A stretch of DNA of 28,157 nt, taken from UBA724 sp049596815 (lineage in GTDB: Bacteria > Bacteroidota > Bacteroidia > Flavobacteriales > Flavobacteriaceae). Numbering within the stretch: the stretch's first letter is position 1; every line of letters starts with the position of its first letter. Position numbers and translations under genes: made by a program. The DNA lies in the NCBI GenBank assembly GCA_049596815.1, contig JBMYLY010000015.1:1-28157 (forward strand), in the 5' to 3' direction. This document shows, in pieces, positions 8,316 through 16,313 of this stretch. Under the pieces are notes generated by a model, which was given only the letters and a program-made list of their open reading frames with translations, made no database searches and was not told where the DNA came from.

Positions 8316-11300
8316 TTGGAAACCAACTTCTTTAAAAATCATTTTCAAAAGCTCTCATTAATATTTTTTCTATTATCGCCAATGTTTGCATCTGCGCAAG
8401 TAGGTCAAATTCTATGGGAGGATGATTTCGATAATTTTGATACCAATATTTGGACTAAGGACCAGGGAGACGGCTGTCCTGAATTGTGTGGCTGGGGCAA
8501 TCAAGAACTTCAGTACTATCAAGACGAAAACGTTTACATAGAAGAAATACCGGGAGAGCCCGGCAATTATGCCCTTGTTCTGGAAGCTCGCAATGAGTCT
8601 GCCGGAAATCAGTCTTTTACCTCTGGAAAAGTTACCACCCAAAATAAGCTCGCTGTCAAATACGGGATGATAGAATTCCGAATCAAAGTACCCGATGATT
8701 TGTCAAAAGGGCTTTGGCCTGCTGCTTGGCTTTTGGGAACCAATCAATCATCGGATGGTTGGCCTTTTTGTGGGGAGATTGACATGATGGAAATGGGGCA
8801 TAGCACTACATTTAGAAATGAGCAAGAATTTCCATCGGCCAATGAAAACAACTTGGTAGCCGCCAATCTTATTTTTTATGACCAGGATGCCTGTTCGGAT
8901 CAAAATCTTACTTGTGCGGCCAGCATCTCTTATGACAAATACTACAACCAACCCTATCATACATCGTCGACACTAACTGACAGGTTTATGATTTATAGAA
9001 TGTATTGGGACGAAGAACAAATCAGACTGACTGTTGACGACAACGGCTTGGTTCAAAACCTATATACGGGACCTTTTCCTATTGGCGAGAGTACCGCGGC
9101 GTTTACCAAACCATTTTATTTGTTGCTGAACCTGGCTGTTGGAGGCAATTTTACTGACGCTGGGACGCCTTCGCAAGTAACCGCTGACCTGCCAGGAAAA
9201 ATGTATATCGACTATGTACGGATAAAGCAATGGAACGGGAGAGGGGAAGTTTTCACTTCAGAAGAGGTGATGGCCAATGCAGGGGCTAACAAAAAAATTG
9301 AACAAGGTGAAACCCTTTTATTGGACGCTTCTGGCAGTTATGGTCCTATATCGAACTATGTTTGGGAATTAGATGGAACGCAAGTTGCCACAACCAAAAC
9401 CCATGAAATTTCCTTGGATCCTGGCACGTATGTCTTTTCACTAACAGTTAGTGATTCGCAAGGCAATGAAGACACAGACCAATTAAAAGTAACAGTGGGA
9501 GGGGCTGAAATTGGAGACGTCATTTGGGAAGACAACTTTGACTCAATTAATGAGGAATATTGGAATATCTCCACCGGAAATGGTTGTGAGGAAGATTTAT
9601 GTGGCTGGGGTAATCAAGAATTACAAACCTATCAGCAAGACAATGTTTATGTAGAAGAAATCGATGAGGAACCCGGCAACTATGCCTTGGTTTTGGAAGC
9701 CAAAGATGAAACAGTAGGAACCAATGCGTTTACTTCTGGTAAGGTGACTACTGAAAACAAAGTGGCCATAAAGTATGGTGTTGTCGAAGTCAGAATGAAG
9801 ACACCAGACATTGAAAACGGGCTTTGGCCAGCAGCATGGCTACTAGGGATTAACCACCGAGAAGTTGGATGGCCCTACTGTGGCGAGATAGACATGATGG
9901 AGATGGGGCATGCAGCTAGTGAACGACAGGCAGAAGGTTTTTCAGGCTCTCCCAACAACTTTGTCCGCGCCAATCTTATTTGGTATGCCAGTGGTGCTTG
10001 TGGTACCGATAATCCAAGCTGTGCAGCAAGTATAGCGTATGACAAATATTATACCACACCCTACACACCGTCTTCAGGACTCAACAACAGATATGTAACC
10101 TATCGGATGTACTGGAACGAAAGTCAAATCCGACTTACGGTAGTAGATGGTACAAACGAGTACGACTTATACACCAATCCTTTTCCCATTGGGCCTAATG
10201 AAGAAGCCTTCAAAAAACCTTATTACTTTTTATTGAATTTGGCTGTTGGAGGAAGTTTTACGGGGTTTTATGGGGCTGATGATATCACGGCGCCTTTGCC
10301 TGGAAAATTATATATCGATTACGTTCGAGTTAGACAATGGAATGGGCAAGGAGAGGTATCTTTTTCAAGCGGCTCTATTCTCGCCAATGCCGGTGCCGAT
10401 ATCGTAAAAGAAGATTTAGACAAAGACGGTGTAGAAACTGTCATGCTAGACGGTTCTTCGAGTTATGGCTCCATTGTTTCTTATGAGTGGAGTGAAAATG
10501 GCATTGTATTGTCGCAAGAAGCGGTAGCCGAACTAAGCCTTTCCACTGGCGTTCACAACTTGCAGTTAAAAGTAACGGACAGTCAGGGGAACACCTCGAG
10601 TGACTACGTAAAAGTAGACATCAGAGAATTATTGTGGGAAGACAATTTTGACACTTTCGACACGAGCGTTTGGGAGCCAGAGTTGGGTGATGGATGTCCG
10701 GATTTATGTGGATGGGGAAATCAAGAATTGCAGTACTACACTTCTGAAAACATTTCAATAGCACCTATATCGGGTGATGAGGATAACAACGCACTTGTTA
10801 TAACTGCTAAAAAAGAAAACAAAGGCGGGAAATCATTCACCTCAGCGCGACTGAATACTGAAAACAAGCTGACTTTAAAGTACGGACTTGTAGAAACCAG
10901 AATCAAAGTCCCTGATGATTTGTCTACAGGTCTATGGCCCGCTTTTTGGTTACTTGGAAATAACATTTCCGAAGTTGGTTGGCCCAAGTCGGGTGAAATT
11001 GATATGATGGAAATGGGCTATAAAGCACAGGCACTATATGATGAAGGCTTTGAAGGTGCTTCAGAAAATGATGTTGTTGGTGGGAATATCATTTTCTACT
11101 CTGATGCAGCCTGCTCAGGTGATAACCCTAACTGTGCTGCTAGCATTGCAAGTGATAAATATTACACCAAGCCCTACAGGTCATCGACTCCTCTGACCAA
11201 CCGTTTTTTGACATACAGAATGTATTGGGATCCCAATGAAATCCGACTGACGATAGTTGATAATGGCGTTGAGTATGATTTTTACACTGGGCCGTTCCCC

Positions 11301-14300
11301 TTAGGGCCAGATGCTGAGGAATTTCACGACCCATTTTTCTTTGTGATTAACCTTGCGGTTGGTGGTAATTTCACAGACGCAGCTCAAGACAGTCAAGTCA
11401 CAGTCAACCTCCCTGGTGAAATGCTGGTTGATTATGTTAGGGTATTCAAATGGAATGGCTACGGAGAAGTTGGGAGTGGTTCAGGTCTTATTGCCAATGC
11501 CGGTCCAGACATCATTCAGTGGGACGAAGATGGTGATGGTTTGGAGCTCATCTATTTAGACGGATCTTCTAGTTCACACCATTCTGGAGAGATTGCCTCT
11601 TTCTCCTGGACCATAGATGGTGAAGTAGTGGGCGACGAGGCTTTAACCTCACTGACATTGCCAAGGGGAAACTACACTGCTGTTCTCACTATTACAGACA
11701 CAGAGGGTAATCAAGCAACAGACGAAGTACTTATCACTATTAGCAGCGGAGGTTTGGCACCCATTGCAAACGCCGGCCCGGACCAAAGCGTAGAGGATGA
11801 CAACGAAGATGATTTGGCCACTGTCACTTTAGACGGATCGTTGTCCGAAGCTGTTGCGGCTCCTATTGTAGGATATAAGTGGTTTTTGAACGACACAGCA
11901 TTGGCTTCAGGAATCAATCCTACAATCGAACTATCAACAGGAATACATACAATCATTTTGGAAGTAACCGATCAAGATGAACTAACAGCAACAGATGAGG
12001 TTATCATAACTGTTATTGACCCTGATAACATAGCGCCAATCGCACAAGCAGGAGAAGACCAAACCATTAACGATGAAGATGGAGATGATCTGGTAGAAGT
12101 TTCTTTTGACGGATCGGGCAGTACTGACACGGATGGCACTATTGTGCAGTATTTGTGGAAAGCCAACGGAGAAGAGATTGGAACCCAAGTTTCATTTAAC
12201 ACATCACTATCTACCGGAAACTATGTCATTGAGCTTATCGTTACCGATGATGATGGGACAACAGGCGTGGACAGTCTCAGCCTAACCATTGTAGACCCAG
12301 ATAACTACGCACCCGTCGCTGAGGCAGGTGCTGATGTCTTTGTTATTGATTCTGACTTTGATGGGGTTGAAGAAATATCACTCGATGCCTCCGCAAGTAG
12401 TGACCAAGATGGAAATATTGTTTCTTATACATGGACTGAAGATGGGGTCGTTTTGGGGACAGAAGCGCAACTCCAAGACAGCTTTTCCTTAGGTGAACAC
12501 AACATTATGCTCGAAGTTGTTGATGATGACGGAGTCATGTCTACAGATCAAGTGATTGTCACCGTCAATCAACTGCCTGTAGCAGCCGCAGGTGACGATC
12601 AGACCGTGGTGGACACGGATGGCAATGGAAGTGAGCAGGTAGTTTTGGATGCGTCAGGAAGCTCAGATCAAGATGGTTCCATAACAGCTTTTAGTTGGGC
12701 TTATAATGACACAGTGATAGGTACAGAAGCATCTATTTCTTATACATTTGACGTGGGCGTCCACGATGTAATACTTACAATTACAGACAATTATGGTTCT
12801 GTAGCCTCCGACGATGTAACGATTTTTATTTCTTCAACAGACAATGATGCCCCCATTGCTGACGCAGGTGCAGACATTAGCTTGTATGCGGATGTCGGTG
12901 CAAGTGAACTTAGTATACAACTCGACGGAACAGCAAGTAGCGATTCCGACGGATATATATATAGTTACAGATGGCTAGATGGTCAAACGGAGCTCGCAAC
13001 AGGGAGCAACCCCGAAGTGAGTTTTACTGTAGGCACTCACGAATTGCAACTAGAAGTCACCGACAACGAAGGGGCTAAAGATTATGATAATTTGATTGTT
13101 ACTGTAATCAAAAAAGTCAATTTGGCCCTTGAAAAGCCTGTCACTGTGAGTAGTGTTGAAGAGCAATACAGTGGAAACTTGGCTGTTGATGGAGACTATG
13201 AAACAAGGTGGTCTAGTTTGTTCGAGGATCCGCAATCGATTTCTGTAGATTTGGGAATGCAGTACACCATTGATCAAGTAGTTCTTTTCTGGGAAGCAGC
13301 TTCAGCAAGAGCCTATGACATTCAGTTATCGGATGATGGGACGAGTTGGAACACCATTTACAGTACTACAACAGGAGACGGGAATACAGAAACTCTTGAT
13401 ATGTCAGGTCAGGGTAGGTTTATAAGGATGTATGGTACAAGTCGCAATACAGAATATGGTTATAGCCTCTTTGAGTTTGAAGTTTATGGTGAGGCTGCAG
13501 GAGGAGACGACAACACCGCTCCCACTAATTTAGACGCATCTTTGGCATCTACCTCATCAAACTCAGCTACATTTGATCTTAGCGCATTAGACGATTCTGG
13601 TTTTGTGCTTTACAGTGTAGAGCAAGGCGGTACTGAACAGCTATTTTCTGGCACTTCAGACGAGGTAACAACTGCTACCTACACAGGATTGGTTCCTGAA
13701 ACCACCTACCAATTCACCATCAGCGTACGTGATAACGCTGGAAATGAATCTGCTGAAACAGAAACCATATCCGTCACAACACTGCCTAGCCAAAACACCT
13801 CTTGTCTAGGCGAATCTGTTGAGGCAACACAAGGTACTTTTGATGTTGGGTATGCCTACAGTTTTGTAACGCAAGGCTCATCGGTAGTTATTGAATTTGA
13901 GCTCTTAGACACAAAGAACGGTGCGATTGCTTATCTGTGGAAAGAATCCCCTTTTACAGAAACACCAATGGAAAATATTGGAGGAAAACGATTTAGAGGT
14001 GTCGTCGAAAATCTTTCCAATGGTGAAAGCATCAGCTATGCGTGTAAGTTTGCCTTTGAAGGTGGGTTGGCCGTCACAGAGTACATCCAATATACGGTGG
14101 GAGACAATTGTATTTCTCCGAACGATAATTATACGCTAGAAGTTATTGATACTAGCTGTATTGGAAGTGAAGATGGCATGTTGAACATCGAGATTAGTGA
14201 TACCTCAAACAGCTATAAGGTTCAGATGACTGGCCAAGAAGAAATACTTATTGAAAGTGGCGATGCATCTGCAAACATTTCAGGCTTGTCTAGTGGTATT

Positions 14301-14834
14301 TATTCAGTTTGTTTTACCATTGTGGGCAATAACAATTATGAGCAATGTTTTGAAATTACTGTAGGGGAACCTTTGCCTTTGACCTCTATGATTGGTATGG
14401 CCCATAGTGATGGCACCATCGACATGACCCTTGGTGGCAACACACAATATTTTATAGAAATCAATGGCGAAACTCGTACAACAAACGCCAACCTATTTAC
14501 CACTCAGCTTCAGCCGGGTATGAACACCATTAAGGTATACACAGATTTAGAATGTCAAGGCTTTGTATTGCATGAGGTTTTTGTGCCTCAAACAATCCAA
14601 TATGCCCCCAACCCCACCAAAGGTAAATTGGAAATTTATGTTGGTGGGCAAGACCGATTTGTGACGGTTGCTGTATATGCAAGCAACGGCTCACTAGCTT
14701 ATAAACAGCAGCATAATGTCGATAAGCAATCAGGAAAGTTCTACATAGACATCAGTAATGTTTCCCCAGGAGCATATCTGCTAAAGATACAGGGTGAAAC
14801 CTCCGATAGAACCGTTAAAATTGTAAAAGAATGA
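8316..14834 (+). CDS. Giant secreted beta-glucanase with three GH16 modules, eight PKD modules, CBM32-like, Fn3 and T9SS tail
   Basis: The 2172 residues contain a signal peptide (1-28, ending FASAQ) and GH16 modules at about 32-308, 401-677 and 773-1048. Each keeps the catalytic signature GEIDMMEMG, with nucleophile and acid/base pairs E154/E159, E524/E529 and E894/E899. One PKD module follows each of the first two GH16 modules and six follow the third (about 1059-1600). Next come an F5/8-type C/CBM32-like module (about 1601-1727), an Fn3 module (about 1731-1826), two unassigned beta regions, and a type A T9SS tail (last 75 residues, from YAPNPTKGKLEIY). GH16 enzymes of this laminarinase-like kind cut beta-1,3-glucan outside the cell. 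Each module also has CGWGNQELQ near its start and a conserved C-x6-C insert (C193/C200 in module 1). The start is TTG at 8316, because no upstream in-frame ATG exists and the signal peptide begins there. Its stop overlaps the next gene's start by four bases. Confidence 0.9.
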   Translation: METNFFKNHFQKLSLIFFLLSPMFASAQVGQILWEDDFDNFDTNIWTKDQGDGCPELCGWGNQELQYYQDENVYIEEIPGEPGNYALVLEARNESAGNQSFTSGKVTTQNKLAVKYGMIEFRIKVPDDLSKGLWPAAWLLGTNQSSDGWPFCGEIDMMEMGHSTTFRNEQEFPSANENNLVAANLIFYDQDACSDQNLTCAASISYDKYYNQPYHTSSTLTDRFMIYRMYWDEEQIRLTVDDNGLVQNLYTGPFPIGESTAAFTKPFYLLLNLAVGGNFTDAGTPSQVTADLPGKMYIDYVRIKQWNGRGEVFTSEEVMANAGANKKIEQGETLLLDASGSYGPISNYVWELDGTQVATTKTHEISLDPGTYVFSLTVSDSQGNEDTDQLKVTVGGAEIGDVIWEDNFDSINEEYWNISTGNGCEEDLCGWGNQELQTYQQDNVYVEEIDEEPGNYALVLEAKDETVGTNAFTSGKVTTENKVAIKYGVVEVRMKTPDIENGLWPAAWLLGINHREVGWPYCGEIDMMEMGHAASERQAEGFSGSPNNFVRANLIWYASGACGTDNPSCAASIAYDKYYTTPYTPSSGLNNRYVTYRMYWNESQIRLTVVDGTNEYDLYTNPFPIGPNEEAFKKPYYFLLNLAVGGSFTGFYGADDITAPLPGKLYIDYVRVRQWNGQGEVSFSSGSILANAGADIVKEDLDKDGVETVMLDGSSSYGSIVSYEWSENGIVLSQEAVAELSLSTGVHNLQLKVTDSQGNTSSDYVKVDIRELLWEDNFDTFDTSVWEPELGDGCPDLCGWGNQELQYYTSENISIAPISGDEDNNALVITAKKENKGGKSFTSARLNTENKLTLKYGLVETRIKVPDDLSTGLWPAFWLLGNNISEVGWPKSGEIDMMEMGYKAQALYDEGFEGASENDVVGGNIIFYSDAACSGDNPNCAASIASDKYYTKPYRSSTPLTNRFLTYRMYWDPNEIRLTIVDNGVEYDFYTGPFPLGPDAEEFHDPFFFVINLAVGGNFTDAAQDSQVTVNLPGEMLVDYVRVFKWNGYGEVGSGSGLIANAGPDIIQWDEDGDGLELIYLDGSSSSHHSGEIASFSWTIDGEVVGDEALTSLTLPRGNYTAVLTITDTEGNQATDEVLITISSGGLAPIANAGPDQSVEDDNEDDLATVTLDGSLSEAVAAPIVGYKWFLNDTALASGINPTIELSTGIHTIILEVTDQDELTATDEVIITVIDPDNIAPIAQAGEDQTINDEDGDDLVEVSFDGSGSTDTDGTIVQYLWKANGEEIGTQVSFNTSLSTGNYVIELIVTDDDGTTGVDSLSLTIVDPDNYAPVAEAGADVFVIDSDFDGVEEISLDASASSDQDGNIVSYTWTEDGVVLGTEAQLQDSFSLGEHNIMLEVVDDDGVMSTDQVIVTVNQLPVAAAGDDQTVVDTDGNGSEQVVLDASGSSDQDGSITAFSWAYNDTVIGTEASISYTFDVGVHDVILTITDNYGSVASDDVTIFISSTDNDAPIADAGADISLYADVGASELSIQLDGTASSDSDGYIYSYRWLDGQTELATGSNPEVSFTVGTHELQLEVTDNEGAKDYDNLIVTVIKKVNLALEKPVTVSSVEEQYSGNLAVDGDYETRWSSLFEDPQSISVDLGMQYTIDQVVLFWEAASARAYDIQLSDDGTSWNTIYSTTTGDGNTETLDMSGQGRFIRMYGTSRNTEYGYSLFEFEVYGEAAGGDDNTAPTNLDASLASTSSNSATFDLSALDDSGFVLYSVEQGGTEQLFSGTSDEVTTATYTGLVPETTYQFTISVRDNAGNESAETETISVTTLPSQNTSCLGESVEATQGTFDVGYAYSFVTQGSSVVIEFELLDTKNGAIAYLWKESPFTETPMENIGGKRFRGVVENLSNGESISYACKFAFEGGLAVTEYIQYTVGDNCISPNDNYTLEVIDTSCIGSEDGMLNIEISDTSNSYKVQMTGQEEILIESGDASANISGLSSGIYSVCFTIVGNNNYEQCFEITVGEPLPLTSMIGMAHSDGTIDMTLGGNTQYFIEINGETRTTNANLFTTQLQPGMNTIKVYTDLECQGFVLHEVFVPQTIQYAPNPTKGKLEIYVGGQDRFVTVAVYASNGSLAYKQQHNVDKQSGKFYIDISNVSPGAYLLKIQGETSDRTVKIVKE

Positions 14835-15526
14835 AAAAGTTAGTCTTCATTAGCCTTATTTTTTTAGCAGGATGTGGCAATGACACTTCCGAAGATTCTC
14901 CATTCGAGCCTGCATCAGCCTTGCTAATTTTACCGACCAACAATGCGCTTTGTGAGACAGGAACAAGTGTTTCTCAAACCCATAGTGATGTCGCTTTCAC
15001 TTGGGAGCCTTCAGACAATACAGTAACCTATGACTTGACAATACAGAACCTAGAGACCAATGTCACACAGAACTCACTTGGTTTAACAGCGACCAATGCA
15101 GTTGTCAAGCTAAAAAAGGGAGCAGCCTATTCATGGGTGATTGAGTCAAAAAACCCCCAGACTTCTAAAAGTGCCACTAGTGCCACATGGAAGTTTTATT
15201 TGGCAGGGCCAGGAACATCAAACCATGCACCTTTTCCCGCCGTACTTCTAAGTCCGCAACCAGGTGCTACAGTTGTAAGAAACGACGATGGGGAAATCGA
15301 TTTTTTATGGGAAGGTGCCGACCCTGACCCTAGCGATGAATTGACATACACGCTATATGTTGATACAACCGATGGCAAGCAAACACCTATCAACACTTTG
15401 ACCGATTTAAACACCGAGTCTGTTAGCCTAGCAATAGAAGGAGGTACAAAATATTATTGGAGGGTACTGACTTCTGACGGATCTAATAGTAGCTTTTCAC
15501 AGATTCATACATTTACAACCCAATAG
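14831..15526 (+). CDS. Surface lipoprotein with two Fn3-like domains, coupled to the GH16 gene
   Basis: The 231 residues start MKKLVFISLIFLAGC, a clear lipoprotein signal with the lipidated Cys at residue 15, followed by an acidic stretch (NDTSEDSPFE) that in Bacteroidota often favours surface export. Two beta-sandwich domains follow (about 30-125 and 135-230), each with an Fn3-like pattern: a 'LLxP' opening, an FxW core (FTWEPSDN and FLWEGADPDP) and a Y-x-W strand near the end (YSWVIESKN, YYWRVLTSDG). The ATGA overlap with the GH16 stop indicates translational coupling, so the two products are probably needed together. A role as a glycan-binding or enzyme-docking surface protein is inference; no catalytic motif is visible. 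Confidence 0.8.
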   Translation: MKKLVFISLIFLAGCGNDTSEDSPFEPASALLILPTNNALCETGTSVSQTHSDVAFTWEPSDNTVTYDLTIQNLETNVTQNSLGLTATNAVVKLKKGAAYSWVIESKNPQTSKSATSATWKFYLAGPGTSNHAPFPAVLLSPQPGATVVRNDDGEIDFLWEGADPDPSDELTYTLYVDTTDGKQTPINTLTDLNTESVSLAIEGGTKYYWRVLTSDGSNSSFSQIHTFTTQ

Positions 15527-15646
15527 TTTTTTAAACTCATTTGGCCTTCCAAACTCCCCCACTGACAATTTGGGCACAATATATTTTTACACTAAAAGCG
15601 CTGTAGATTTCACTTTGTTTTTTTAAATTGGTATCAAATCGATTGT

Positions 15647-15928
15647 ATGCCCAAAGATAAATTTACCCTACCTTTTGTTTTTCTTTCTATCTTATTGGCA
15701 CCTCTGATTGGTATGCAAATTACTGATGATATTCAATGGTCCCTGTTTGATTTTATTATAATGGGGCTGTTATTGTTGGTTTTGGGTTTTGGCATTCAGT
15801 GGATATGGCATCGTAGCTTTAGCACTCAAAAAAAACGCATTTTCATAGTTTTTTTGGTGTTTGCTTTTATTCTTGTTTGGGTCGAACTTGCTGTAGGTGT
15901 TTTTGGAAGTCCCCTGGCAGGGAATTAA
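15647..15928 (+). CDS. Small integral membrane protein, unknown function
   Basis: The 93 residues contain three hydrophobic helices (about 7-23, 33-53 and 64-84) with a short basic loop between the second and third (HRSFSTQKKR). The N-terminal MPKDKF is polar and no cleavable signal is evident. Proteins of this size and layout are common as unnamed membrane proteins in Flavobacteriia, but I do not recognise a family. The gene lies 120 bases after the lipoprotein gene; TATTTTTA at 15581-15588 could be its -7 box. The coding call rests on membrane-protein composition and an uninterrupted frame. Confidence 0.6.
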   Translation: MPKDKFTLPFVFLSILLAPLIGMQITDDIQWSLFDFIIMGLLLLVLGFGIQWIWHRSFSTQKKRIFIVFLVFAFILVWVELAVGVFGSPLAGN

Positions 15929-15962
15929 TTTAATTACATTTTTCTCACTTTACGGCTGTAAA

Positions 15963-15987
15963 AAGGATAAAATATTTACTTATCCTT
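15963..15987. promoter_or_regulatory. Inverted repeat upstream of the structured transcription unit
   Basis: AAGGATAA (15963-15970) and TTATCCTT (15980-15987) are perfect complements with a nine-base spacer. No T run follows on the plus strand, so a terminator for the preceding gene is less likely than a protein-binding site. It ends 21 bases before the promoter box at 16009. Confidence 0.4.
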
Positions 15988-16008
15988 AATATTAAATTTA
16001 AAATTTAC

Positions 16009-16016
16009 TATCTTCG
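16009..16016 (+). promoter_or_regulatory. Candidate -7 promoter box (TATCTTCG)
   Basis: TATCTTCG differs from TAnnTTTG at one position. It would place a transcript start near 16020, just before a series of three hairpins. No TTG -33 element is visible; an activator at the inverted repeat 15963-15987 could compensate. Confidence 0.45.
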
Positions 16017-16149
16017 TAAAATAACTAAGCGAAACTACTTATTTCGCAATGCAGACCCGTGTGGACTGGGTCTAACAATAGAGTCGCGGGTGGAGAGAAC
16101 GCATCCGGAAAAATCGTTACATAAGTTTAATGCCGTTAATGTTTCAATT

Positions 16150-16227
16150 ATGAGCAATGAAGTTATGTTAGCATTAGCACTCAACCAGGGTCATGCCAAT
16201 GCCCTAGTTGCCGAAGAAAAAAAATAA
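16150..16227 (+). CDS. Candidate 25-residue peptide within the structured unit
   Basis: ATG at 16150 opens 25 codons ending TAA at 16225-16227. The peptide begins MSNEVMLALALNQGHANALV and ends EEKK: a short Ala/Leu-rich amphipathic segment with charged ends. It fills the space between the hairpins and the terminator, which is why I list it, but codon statistics on 25 codons cannot prove translation and no purine-rich ribosome site is obvious. It has no run of one regulatory amino acid, which argues against a classic amino-acid attenuator. Confidence 0.35.
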   Translation: MSNEVMLALALNQGHANALVAEEKK

Positions 16228-16243
16228 TTTTCTTCAACCGTCA

Positions 16244-16269
16244 AACGGCTCCAAAGGAGCCGTTTTTTA
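16244..16269 (+). terminator. Strong intrinsic terminator
   Basis: AACGGCTCC (16244-16252) and GGAGCCGTT (16256-16264) form a 9-base-pair stem with loop AAA, followed by a T run continuing to 16268. It is the strongest rho-independent terminator in the window and separates the structured unit from the alkane hydroxylase gene. Confidence 0.85.
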
Positions 16270-16313
16270 TTTACTTTTATAACCTATTGTGTTGATTTTT
16301 ATACCTTTACAAC

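Larger units (their letters stand above)
16020..16269 (+). ncRNA. Candidate structured RNA / leader with terminator, possibly encoding a 25-residue peptide
   Basis: Between a promoter box and an intrinsic terminator lie three successive hairpins: GCGAAA/TTTCGC (16029-16034 with 16042-16047), AGACCC/GGGTCT (16053-16058 with 16068-16073) and CGGGTG/CATCCG (16087-16092 with 16102-16107, one G-T pair). This part is visibly more GC-rich than the surrounding intergenic DNA. After it comes a short ORF (16150-16227) and the terminator. I do not recognise it as tmRNA, 6S, RNase P or a known riboswitch. It could be a free RNA, a small mRNA, or an attenuated leader of the alkane hydroxylase gene that starts 45 bases downstream. 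Confidence 0.5.

Noticed and set aside
16020..16269. tmRNA, 6S RNA or RNase P RNA
   Set aside because: No tmRNA tag or tRNA-like ends, no long open-bubble hairpin of 6S type, and none of the conserved RNase P start; length and layout differ from all three.
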